Shown here piece by piece: positions 57,497 to 64,000 of a DNA stretch of 64,000 bases; positions within the stretch are counted from its first letter, which is position 1, and the number at the start of each line of letters is the position of its first letter. The notes under the pieces are model-generated. The model was not told the DNA's origin, did not search any database, and saw only the letters and a program-made list of their open reading frames with translations. The stretch covers positions 1 through 64,000 of the forward strand of contig JAKSJZ010000004.1 of the NCBI GenBank assembly GCA_024401995.1, in the 5' to 3' direction. The position numbers were made by a program, and so were the translations under genes. This stretch comes from Bacteroidales bacterium. Lineage in GTDB: Bacteria > Bacteroidota > Bacteroidia > Bacteroidales > UBA932.

Positions 57497-58324
57497 CTAT
57501 AACAGATTGAATGCCGCAAGATACGCCAATACTGCCGGAAATGCAAAAATGGCGCTGTCCAGCCTGTCGAGAAATCCGCCGTGCCCCGGCAGTATGCTGC
57601 CCGAATCCTTGACGCCGAAATGCCTCTTCCACAGCGACTCGACAAGGTCTCCCATAACCGAAAGCACACTTACCAGGAAGCCAAGTACAAGGGCGTGGAC
57701 CGCAGGTACAAGGAACAGAGCCGTGCGGCACAGGAGGAAAGCGCCGGCCATACCGAAAATCACTGCTCCGGCAACCCCCCACCACGATTTCTTGGGAGAT
57801 ATTGAGGGAGCCAGCTTTTTCGAGTCCGGCTTCTGGCCCAGCAGCGTGCCGACCGCATAGGCGCCGACGTCAGAACACCATACTATGCAGAACAGCGACA
57901 GCAGATTGAGCCCGAAGAACCTTCCGTCGGGATAGACGGCCAGCGGAGTCAGCACACAGGGCAGGGCGATGTACGCAAGACCGTAGAAGACATAGGCGAA
58001 CTGCGCATTGAGTGTCCTCTCCCTGCGCAGCAGAAAAACGGTCAAAACGGCTGTCACCGCCAGCAGAATCAGTGCCAGGGGCACATCGTGCCCTGAACAG
58101 CGGAGCCATACCAGCACGAAAGACGCCGCTGCGGCAAGCCCGGCAGTGACCCTTTCGGGGACAAGCGTTCCCCTGCCTATGGATATGCCGTAGAATTCCT
58201 GCAGCATACCCTCCATATACACGAGCGTGAAAACCGGGAAAAGCCAGGGGGCGACGGTCAGCGGCACGGCTATCGTCGCCACATACAACACCCCGAACAG
58301 GGTTCTAGTCAGCAGTTCCTTCAT
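57497..58324 (-). CDS. cdsA: Phosphatidate cytidylyltransferase
   Basis: 275 residues, seven or eight membrane segments and the signature SLWKRHFGVKDSGSILPGHG...LDR near the C-terminus. Produces CDP-diacylglycerol. Start overlaps the ftsH end by 20 bases; operon ftsH-cdsA-psd. Confidence 0.96.
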   Translation of the reverse strand: MKELLTRTLFGVLYVATIAVPLTVAPWLFPVFTLVYMEGMLQEFYGISIGRGTLVPERVTAGLAAAASFVLVWLRCSGHDVPLALILLAVTAVLTVFLLRRERTLNAQFAYVFYGLAYIALPCVLTPLAVYPDGRFFGLNLLSLFCIVWCSDVGAYAVGTLLGQKPDSKKLAPSISPKKSWWGVAGAVIFGMAGAFLLCRTALFLVPAVHALVLGFLVSVLSVMGDLVESLWKRHFGVKDSGSILPGHGGFLDRLDSAIFAFPAVLAYLAAFNLL

Positions 58325-60233
58325 CTCCCTTTACCTTTGGCCCGAGTATGGCCTCCACGTCCTCGGAGAATATCACTTCCCTCTCAAGCAGGAGTTCCGC
58401 CACCTTGCGGAAGCCTTCCTCGTTGTCCTTCAATATCTTCCTTGTCCTGTCGTGAATGTCCGAGACTATCCTCTTCACCTCCTCGTCCATCAGTTCGGCG
58501 GTCTTCTCGGAATAAGGCTTCGTAAGGTCGAACCCGCGGGCCCCCGTACTGTCATAGAACGAGAGATTCCCCACCTTGTCGCTGAAGCCGTAGAACTGCA
58601 CCATACTGTATGCCATACCGGTAAGGCGTTCCAGATCATTCTGCGCGCCGGTTGAAGGCTCTCCGTTCACAATCTCCTCGGCCACCCTTCCGCCTATAAG
58701 CGAGCACATCTCGTCGGTCATCTGCGACTTTGTCCACAGTTTCCTTTCCTCCGGCAGGTACCAGGCGGCGCCGAGTGCCTGTCCGCGTGGCACGAGAGTG
58801 ACCTTGAAGAGAGGATTCGCGTGCGGAAGCAGCCAGCTCACGACTGCGTGGCCCGCTTCGTGATAGGCTATGGACCTCTTCTCGGCGGGGGTGATGATGG
58901 AGCCCTTCTTCTCCAGGCCTCCGATTATGCGGTCAGCCGCATCGAGGAAATCCTGTCTGCCGACAGACTTGTTGCCCTTGCGCGCGGCCACCAGCGCGGC
59001 CTCGTTGCATACATTGGCTATATCCGCACCGCTGAATCCGGGGGTGTGCTTCGCCATAAAGCCCAGGTCGAAATCTTCCGCAAGCTTGAGGCCCTTGACG
59101 TGTACCTTGAATATCTCCTCGCGTTCCTTGAGTTCCGGAAGATCGACGTGAATCTGACGATCGAAGCGTCCGGCCCTCATCAGGGCCTTGTCGAGAATGT
59201 CGGCGCGGTTGGTCGCCGCAAGCACTATGACTCCGCTGTTGGTCCCGAAGCCGTCCATCTCCGTAAGCAACTGGTTCAGCGTGTTCTCCCTCTCATCATT
59301 GGAGGAGAATCCGGCATTCTTGCCGCGGGCCCGGCCGACAGCGTCTATCTCGTCGATGAACACTATGCAGGGTGCCTTCTCCTTTGCCTGCTTGAAGAGG
59401 TCGCGGACGCGGCTGGCGCCGACTCCGACGAACATCTCCACAAAGTCCGAACCGCTTATCGAGAAGAAAGGAACGTTCGCTTCTCCCGCCACTGCCTTCG
59501 CGAGCAGAGTCTTGCCCGTACCAGGAGGCCCGACAAGCAGCGCTCCTTTCGGTATCTTGGCGCCCAGGGCCGTATATTTCGACGGATTCCGCAGGAAATC
59601 GACTATCTCCACCACTTCCTCTTTCGCGCCATACAGACCGGCGACGTCCTTGAAGGTGACGTCAACCTTGTCCTTGTCTGCCAGCCGTCCCGGCGCCTTG
59701 CCGACGTTGAAGGGATTGGGTCCCTGTCCGGGTCCGCCGCCCATCATACGTCCGGCCCCCCTGAACATCCATACCCAGAAAAAGATGAGCAGAAGCATAG
59801 GTATCACCCACTCCAGCATCGAATACCACATCTTCTCGCTGTTCTCCAGAACGAACTTGACCTTCTCCCCTTCCGGAAGCGCGGCGTTCAGCGCCTCGAA
59901 CTCCTCCTCGGGATTGAACTTGTCGGAGGTAAGGAAGAAGAACTGCGACTTGGAGGGCGGGGTCCCCTTTGCGAAAAGGGGCGCATACTTCTCCAGCCTG
60001 TCTGCCTTGACCGTTACCTGTCCCTTGAAGTCGTTGCGCACGAAATGGATGGCCTTGACGTCCCCCTGCCTTATCATCTCCTTCACCTCGGACCATTCGG
60101 CCTTCTGCGCGGGGCTGTCCTTGTGCGAGAAAAGCATCCAGCCGAGCCCCACGATAAGCGGTATGTAAATCCACGCAAGATTTATTCTTATTACTTTCAC
60201 CTTGCGCGGAGAACGATTGGTTTTCTTTTTCAT
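58305..60233 (-). CDS. ftsH: ATP-dependent zinc metalloprotease FtsH
   Basis: 642 residues from ATG 60233; upstream frame to 60737 is antisense to birA. Two membrane helices (about 18-35, 142-158) flank a periplasmic domain; AAA domain with Walker A GPPGTGKT (235-242), pore FVG (268-270), Walker B VFIDEID, SRH; zinc site HEAGH (458-462). Degrades membrane and regulatory proteins. N-terminal Lys/Arg tail faces the cytoplasm. Confidence 0.98.
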   Translation of the reverse strand: MKKKTNRSPRKVKVIRINLAWIYIPLIVGLGWMLFSHKDSPAQKAEWSEVKEMIRQGDVKAIHFVRNDFKGQVTVKADRLEKYAPLFAKGTPPSKSQFFFLTSDKFNPEEEFEALNAALPEGEKVKFVLENSEKMWYSMLEWVIPMLLLIFFWVWMFRGAGRMMGGGPGQGPNPFNVGKAPGRLADKDKVDVTFKDVAGLYGAKEEVVEIVDFLRNPSKYTALGAKIPKGALLVGPPGTGKTLLAKAVAGEANVPFFSISGSDFVEMFVGVGASRVRDLFKQAKEKAPCIVFIDEIDAVGRARGKNAGFSSNDERENTLNQLLTEMDGFGTNSGVIVLAATNRADILDKALMRAGRFDRQIHVDLPELKEREEIFKVHVKGLKLAEDFDLGFMAKHTPGFSGADIANVCNEAALVAARKGNKSVGRQDFLDAADRIIGGLEKKGSIITPAEKRSIAYHEAGHAVVSWLLPHANPLFKVTLVPRGQALGAAWYLPEERKLWTKSQMTDEMCSLIGGRVAEEIVNGEPSTGAQNDLERLTGMAYSMVQFYGFSDKVGNLSFYDSTGARGFDLTKPYSEKTAELMDEEVKRIVSDIHDRTRKILKDNEEGFRKVAELLLEREVIFSEDVEAILGPKVKGDEGTAD

Positions 60234-60244
60234 CTGCTCTTTGC

Positions 60245-60252
60245 TAATTTTG
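60245..60252 (+). promoter_or_regulatory. -7 element (TAATTTTG) for birA
   Basis: Exact TAnnTTTG match 18 bases before the birA ATG. Confidence 0.5.
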
Positions 60253-60257
60253 CAGGG

Positions 60258-60265
60258 CAAATATA
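60258..60265 (-). promoter_or_regulatory. -7 element (TATATTTG) for ftsH operon
   Basis: Exact TAnnTTTG match on the minus strand 24 bases before the ftsH ATG, beside the birA element. Confidence 0.55.
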
Positions 60266-60270
60266 CAAAA

Positions 60271-60831
60271 ATGAATCCAAACGCGGAGATACCGGAGACG
60301 ATATGGCTCGATAAAACCGGCTCGACCAACTCGGAGGCAAGAAAATTGTTTGAAAGCCGCCCGGAGGCCGCTGACAGAATGACAATAATCGCCACGCTGT
60401 CACAGACGGCCGGGCGCGGGCAGGGAGACCACCGGTGGTACAGCGCCGCAGGCGAGTCGCTCACCTTCTCCATATTGAAGCGCTTCGACCCCGGCGAACT
60501 TGCCGCGAGGGACTGCCCGCGCATCAATTCCCTTGTAACACCCGTCATCACGGGATTCCTTGAGGCAGAGGGCGTCGGAGGCGTATGGGTAAAGCCGCCC
60601 AACGACATCTGGGTAAAGGATCGCAAGATATGCGGCATACTTATAGAAAACGTCCTCAATGGGGAATGGATCGACGTCTCGATCATAGGCATAGGGCTGA
60701 ACCTGAACACAACGTCCTTCCCGGCCGACCTGCCCAATCCCGTATCTCTTAAGATGTTGACCGGTCGCGATTACGAACCGCACGAAGTCCTGCGCCGTCT
60801 CGCCGGGGAATTCAGCCGCCGACTGGAATAA
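60271..60831 (+). CDS. birA: Biotin-protein ligase BirA, short form
   Basis: 186 residues from ATG 60271. Catalytic core only: DKTGSTNSEAR, QTAGRGQGDHRWYS (usual GRGRxGR), KPPNDIW (usual KWPNDI) and KICGILIE with the catalytic Lys. There is no N-terminal HTH, and the usual C-terminal SH3-like domain is missing (typical 240-260). Still likely active, since the core holds the active site; several motif residues are unusual. Confidence 0.85.
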   Translation: MNPNAEIPETIWLDKTGSTNSEARKLFESRPEAADRMTIIATLSQTAGRGQGDHRWYSAAGESLTFSILKRFDPGELAARDCPRINSLVTPVITGFLEAEGVGGVWVKPPNDIWVKDRKICGILIENVLNGEWIDVSIIGIGLNLNTTSFPADLPNPVSLKMLTGRDYEPHEVLRRLAGEFSRRLE

Positions 60832-60848
60832 TTCTGCCAAAAATTCAC

Positions 60849-60856
60849 TATATTTG
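60849..60856 (+). promoter_or_regulatory. -7 element (TATATTTG) for hydEGF
   Basis: Exact TAnnTTTG match 31 bases before the hydE ATG. AAGGGAG about 10 bases before the ATG is one of the few Shine-Dalgarno-like sequences here. Confidence 0.55.
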
Positions 60857-60887
60857 GGCTGTTTTTCGCAAAGGGAGACAAACTCAA

Positions 60888-61949
60888 ATGACCGGCGGGA
60901 TTCAAGCCATAGAATATCTCAGGGACAACGGACGTCTCGATGCGCCCCGATACAGGTCGCTGCTCGAGACTGAAGACTGCGCCACCTGTTCCTTCCTCCG
61001 TTCGGAGGCAAGGAAGGTCGCCGACTCCGTATTCGGCCCCCGCGTATTCATCCGCGGGCTCATCGAGATAAGCAGCCATTGCCGCAACAACTGCCTCTAC
61101 TGCGGTCTGAGGGCCGGCAACAGCGGTCTGAAGCGATATAGGCTCAGCGCCGAAGAAGTGTTGGAATGCTGCCGCAAGGGCTACGAGGCGGGGTTCCGTA
61201 CCTTCGTGCTCCAGGGCGGCGAGGATCCGGCGCTTGATGACGACCTCTTGGAGAGCCTTGTCAGGTCTGTCAAAAGCGGCTTCCCGGACTGCGCCGTCAC
61301 CCTGTCGCTGGGAGAAAGGTCGAAGGAATCATACCGGAGACTGAAGGCGGCGGGCGCCGACCGGTATCTGCTGCGCCACGAGACCTACGACCCTGCCCAC
61401 TACTCGAGGCTCCACCCTTCCCCGATGTCGCGCGAAAGCAGGCTCGGGTGCCTTGCCTCCTTGAAGGAATGCGGCTACCAGACAGGAACCGGCTTTATGG
61501 TCGGAAGCCCCTGGCAGACCGTTGACAACATTGTGGAGGACATATTGTTCATCGAGGAGTTCCACCCGGAGATGATAGGCATAGGCCCGTTCATCCATCA
61601 CGGCGCGACCCCTTTCGCCGATATGCCCGACGGCAGCGTGGAAATGACCTGCAGGCTCATCTCCATATTCAGGCTTATGAATCCCCGGGCGCTCATACCC
61701 GCGACGACGGCGCTCGCCTCGCTCGAGCCGGAGGGCAGGAGGAAGGGCATACAGGCCGGGGCGAACGTGGTGATGCCCAACCTGAGCCCCGAAGGTCGCC
61801 GCAAGTACTACTCCATATACGAGGGCAAGGCCTTCTCCGGCGCAGAGGGCGCAGAGGGGTTGGCCGCCTTGAGAAACGAATTGAATGCCATAGGCTGCGA
61901 CATTGCGATTGACCGCGGCGACTATGACGACAAAAGAAAATACTGTTGA
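60888..61949 (+). CDS. hydE: [FeFe]-hydrogenase H-cluster radical SAM maturase HydE
   Basis: 353 residues. Radical SAM triad Cys65, Cys69, Cys72 (CRNNCLYC), then LQGGEDP, DRYLLRHETYDPAHYSRLHP and HHGATPFADMP, all typical HydE stretches. Acts on a cysteine-derived Fe complex in building the H-cluster dithiolate. First of hydE-hydG-hydF. Confidence 0.96.
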   Translation: MTGGIQAIEYLRDNGRLDAPRYRSLLETEDCATCSFLRSEARKVADSVFGPRVFIRGLIEISSHCRNNCLYCGLRAGNSGLKRYRLSAEEVLECCRKGYEAGFRTFVLQGGEDPALDDDLLESLVRSVKSGFPDCAVTLSLGERSKESYRRLKAAGADRYLLRHETYDPAHYSRLHPSPMSRESRLGCLASLKECGYQTGTGFMVGSPWQTVDNIVEDILFIEEFHPEMIGIGPFIHHGATPFADMPDGSVEMTCRLISIFRLMNPRALIPATTALASLEPEGRRKGIQAGANVVMPNLSPEGRRKYYSIYEGKAFSGAEGAEGLAALRNELNAIGCDIAIDRGDYDDKRKYC

Positions 61950-61950
61950 G

Positions 61951-63366
61951 ATGTATGATGTAAAGTCATCAAGAGCGGAAGAATTCATAGATGATGCCGA
62001 GATACGCGCGACCCTTCGTTACGCGGAACAGAATCGCAGCAACAGGACCCTGATAGAAGACATCATCGGCAAGGCGGCCCGTTTCGAAGGTCTTACCCAC
62101 CGCGAGGCGGCCGTGCTTCTGGACTGCGACCAGCCCGACCTTAACGAAAGGGTGTTCAAGCTTGCCGAAGACATAAAGAAACGCTTTTACGGCAACAGGA
62201 TAGTGATGTTCGCGCCGCTGTACCTGTCCAACTATTGCGTGAACGGCTGCGTCTATTGCCCTTACCACGCGAAGAACCGTCATATCCCCCGCAGGAAGCT
62301 TTCCCAGGAAGAGATACGCCGGGAAGTCATTGCACTGCAGGATATGGGCCACAAGCGTCTCGCCATAGAACTCGGCGAACATCCGGTTCAGAATCCCATA
62401 GAGTATGTTCTGGAGTCCATAAAGACCATCTATGGCATACATCACCGGAACGGCGACATCCGCAGGGTCAACGTCAACATAGCCGCGACCACCGTGGAGA
62501 ACTACCGCAAGCTCAAGGAGGCGGGGATAGGTACCTATATTCTTTTTCAGGAGACCTACAACAAGGCGAACTACGAAGCCCTGCACCCCAGCGGTCCGAA
62601 AAGCGACTATGCCTGGCATACGGAGGCGATGGACCGCGCCCGCGCCGGAGGCATAGACGATATGGGTATCGGAGTACTCTTCGGTCTTACGGGCTACAGA
62701 TATGACTTCGTGGGGCTTATGATGCATGCGGAGCATATGGAAGCCGCCCTCGGAGTCGGGCCCCATACGATAAGCGTGCCCCGCATACGCCCGGCCGACG
62801 ACATCAATCCCGACGAGTTCGCCGATGCCGTGCCCGACGACAAGTTCCTGCACATAGTTGCGGTCATCCGCTGCGCAGTCCCCTACACGGGTATGATCAT
62901 ATCGACCAGGGAGTCGGAAAAAGTCCGCCGCAGGGTACTGGATCTGGGAATCTCCCAGATAAGCGGCGCCTCGCGCACAAGCGTCGGCGGGTATTCGGTC
63001 GATGCGGGCGACGAGGATACGGCCCAGTTCGACCTTGCCGACACGCGCACTCTGGACGAGGTTGTGGGCTGGCTGCTGGATCTGGGCTATATCCCCAGCT
63101 TCTGCACTGCCTGCTACCGCGCCGGACGCACGGGAGAAAGGTTTATGAAGATATGCAAGTCCGGGAAGATTCAGGATTGCTGCACCCCCAACGCCATACT
63201 CACCCTCAAGGAATACCTTCTCGACTACGCCTCCCCGGAGACGAGACGCAAAGGCCTCGGGGTGATTGACAGGGAGATTGAAAAGATAGGGAACGAGGCC
63301 CTTCGCAAAGCCCTTCGCGAAGACCTCCTCAAATTGGAGAAGGGCGAAAGAGACCTCAGGTTCTGA
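61951..63366 (+). CDS. hydG: [FeFe]-hydrogenase H-cluster radical SAM maturase HydG
   Basis: 471 residues from ATG 61951, one base after the hydE stop; upstream in-frame ATG/GTG codons overlap hydE, and HydG proteins usually begin at MY-like positions. ThiH-like TIM barrel; Cys96, Cys100, Cys103 (CVNGCVYC) for the SAM cluster; FQETYNKANYE; C-terminal FCTACYRAGRTG...CTPNA holding the dangler-iron cluster. Cleaves tyrosine to give CO and CN-. Stop overlaps hydF start (TGATG). Confidence 0.96.
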   Translation: MYDVKSSRAEEFIDDAEIRATLRYAEQNRSNRTLIEDIIGKAARFEGLTHREAAVLLDCDQPDLNERVFKLAEDIKKRFYGNRIVMFAPLYLSNYCVNGCVYCPYHAKNRHIPRRKLSQEEIRREVIALQDMGHKRLAIELGEHPVQNPIEYVLESIKTIYGIHHRNGDIRRVNVNIAATTVENYRKLKEAGIGTYILFQETYNKANYEALHPSGPKSDYAWHTEAMDRARAGGIDDMGIGVLFGLTGYRYDFVGLMMHAEHMEAALGVGPHTISVPRIRPADDINPDEFADAVPDDKFLHIVAVIRCAVPYTGMIISTRESEKVRRRVLDLGISQISGASRTSVGGYSVDAGDEDTAQFDLADTRTLDEVVGWLLDLGYIPSFCTACYRAGRTGERFMKICKSGKIQDCCTPNAILTLKEYLLDYASPETRRKGLGVIDREIEKIGNEALRKALREDLLKLEKGERDLRF

Positions 63367-64000
63367 TGACAGGCACACCCAACTCCGAAAGGCTGCACAT
63401 AGTGCTGGCCGGCGAGCGCAACAGCGGCAAGTCGTCGCTGCTCAATGCGCTCACGGGTCAACGTGCGGCCATAGTTTCGGACGTTCCGGGCACAACCACG
63501 GACAGCGTCTCCAAGGCAATGGAGATACGTGGTTTGGGCCCGTGCGTGCTTGTTGACACGGCCGGTCTGGACGACACGGGCCGTTTGGGACGCAGCCGCG
63601 TCGACGGAGCGCAGGAAGCGCTGAGGGCCGGAGACGTCGTGCTGGCCGTTATAGACGCGTCAACGGGAAGGCTTCCGTCCCTTCCTCACACCGACTCTCC
63701 GGTCATACCCGTCATCAACAAGTCCGACGTTGCCGACACGGATGCCCTGACGGCGGAGGCGGAAGCGGCGTTCGGCCGGAAGCCGGTGAAGGTGAGCGCC
63801 CTGCAATGCAAGGGAATCGAAGAGTTGATAGCAGCCATTTCCGAGGCCATTCCCGAGAACTGGGCCTCTCCCCTGCTTACGGAAGGGCTTGTGAAGGAAG
63901 GCGACCTTGTCGTGCTGGTGATGCCGCAGGACGTGCAGGCCCCGAAAGGCAGGCTTATACTTCCCCAGCAGCAGACGCTGCGCGAACTTCTCGACAGGAA
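63366..64000 (+). CDS. hydF: [FeFe]-hydrogenase maturation GTPase HydF, cut by window end
   Basis: 211 codons from ATG 63366, open at the right edge. GTPase domain motifs: GERNSGKSS (16-24, P-loop), PGTTTDSV, DTAGLDD, NKSD. The [4Fe-4S]-binding C-terminal domain lies outside the window. Scaffold and transferase for the H-cluster precursor. Confidence 0.95.
   Translation, partial: MTGTPNSERLHIVLAGERNSGKSSLLNALTGQRAAIVSDVPGTTTDSVSKAMEIRGLGPCVLVDTAGLDDTGRLGRSRVDGAQEALRAGDVVLAVIDASTGRLPSLPHTDSPVIPVINKSDVADTDALTAEAEAAFGRKPVKVSALQCKGIEELIAAISEAIPENWASPLLTEGLVKEGDLVVLVMPQDVQAPKGRLILPQQQTLRELLDR

Noticed and set aside
60234..60737. N-terminal extension of FtsH
   Set aside because: It is antisense to birA; FtsH starts with its normal short cytoplasmic tail at 60233.

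Overview
The window looks like chromosomal DNA of an anaerobic member of the Bacteroidota, probably order Bacteroidales. Reasons: the strand-by-strand promoter signature TAnnTTTG typical of this phylum recurs ahead of most transcription units; Shine-Dalgarno sequences are almost absent; the gene families are phylum-typical (TGS-uridine kinase fusion, Rho with a long Arg/Gln-rich insert, Big_5 lipoproteins, LptD, two Omp85-like proteins, CDP-alcohol PssA plus short Psd). The [FeFe]-hydrogenase maturases HydE-HydG-HydF at the right edge and a phosphofructokinase with PPi-type residues point to a fermentative anaerobe. Base composition is high-GC (visibly well above 50%) except for two AT-rich islands and the left-edge methyltransferase gene.

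Layout. 1-1633: 3'-truncated (by the window) DNA cytosine methyltransferase, AT-rich, likely acquired. 1828-6719: minus-strand cluster mnmE, TGS-nucleoside kinase, rho. 6808-10740: divergent lptD and an N-acetylmuramoyl-L-alanine amidase sharing a 33-bp promoter region. 10741-11043: AT-rich region with DnaA-box-like sequence before dnaA (possible oriC or dnaA regulatory region), then dnaA-rpe. 13140-14993: a decayed lipoprotein pseudogene, maf and a KdsC-type phosphatase. 15042-21159: valS-tatA-tatC-ABC-F, then a CinA-type amidohydrolase. 21123-22285: an XRE regulator, an AT-rich region packed with GTTTAC/GTAAAC motifs at 10-bp spacing, and a 77-bp tandem repeat closed by a very long hairpin. 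22286-31786: a BASS transporter, two PlsC-like acyltransferases, queA, an Omp85 barrel, rlmD, a CaCA antiporter and rarA. 31774-39944: TamA/BamA-like lipoprotein, a SpoU methyltransferase, and a five-gene minus operon (lipoprotein, HAD phosphatase, GH3 enzyme, 3'-5' exonuclease, rlmI). 40002-45252: aminotransferase with orphan trpB, a lipoprotein, pepC-pssA. 45325-56874: a long plus-strand run (amylase, PFK, ligA, YihY, Rel, Big_5 lipoprotein, beta-barrel protein, ispG). 56837-60233: ftsH-cdsA-psd. 60271-64000: birA and hydE-hydG-hydF (hydF cut by the window edge).

How the genes work together: most of the window is housekeeping. Envelope biogenesis is prominent: LptD (LPS), KdsC (Kdo), CdsA/PssA/Psd (phosphatidylethanolamine), two PlsC-like enzymes, two Omp85-type barrels, the amidase, TatAC. 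RNA modification and translation are next (MnmE, QueA, RlmD, RlmI, SpoU, ValS, ABC-F, Rel). No tRNA, rRNA, insertion sequence, prophage or CRISPR array was recognised. The most unusual material is non-coding: the XRE operator-like array with the adjacent 77-bp repeat/hairpin, and the repeated placement of the -7 promoter element only 4-10 bases ahead of start codons, which predicts leaderless mRNAs.
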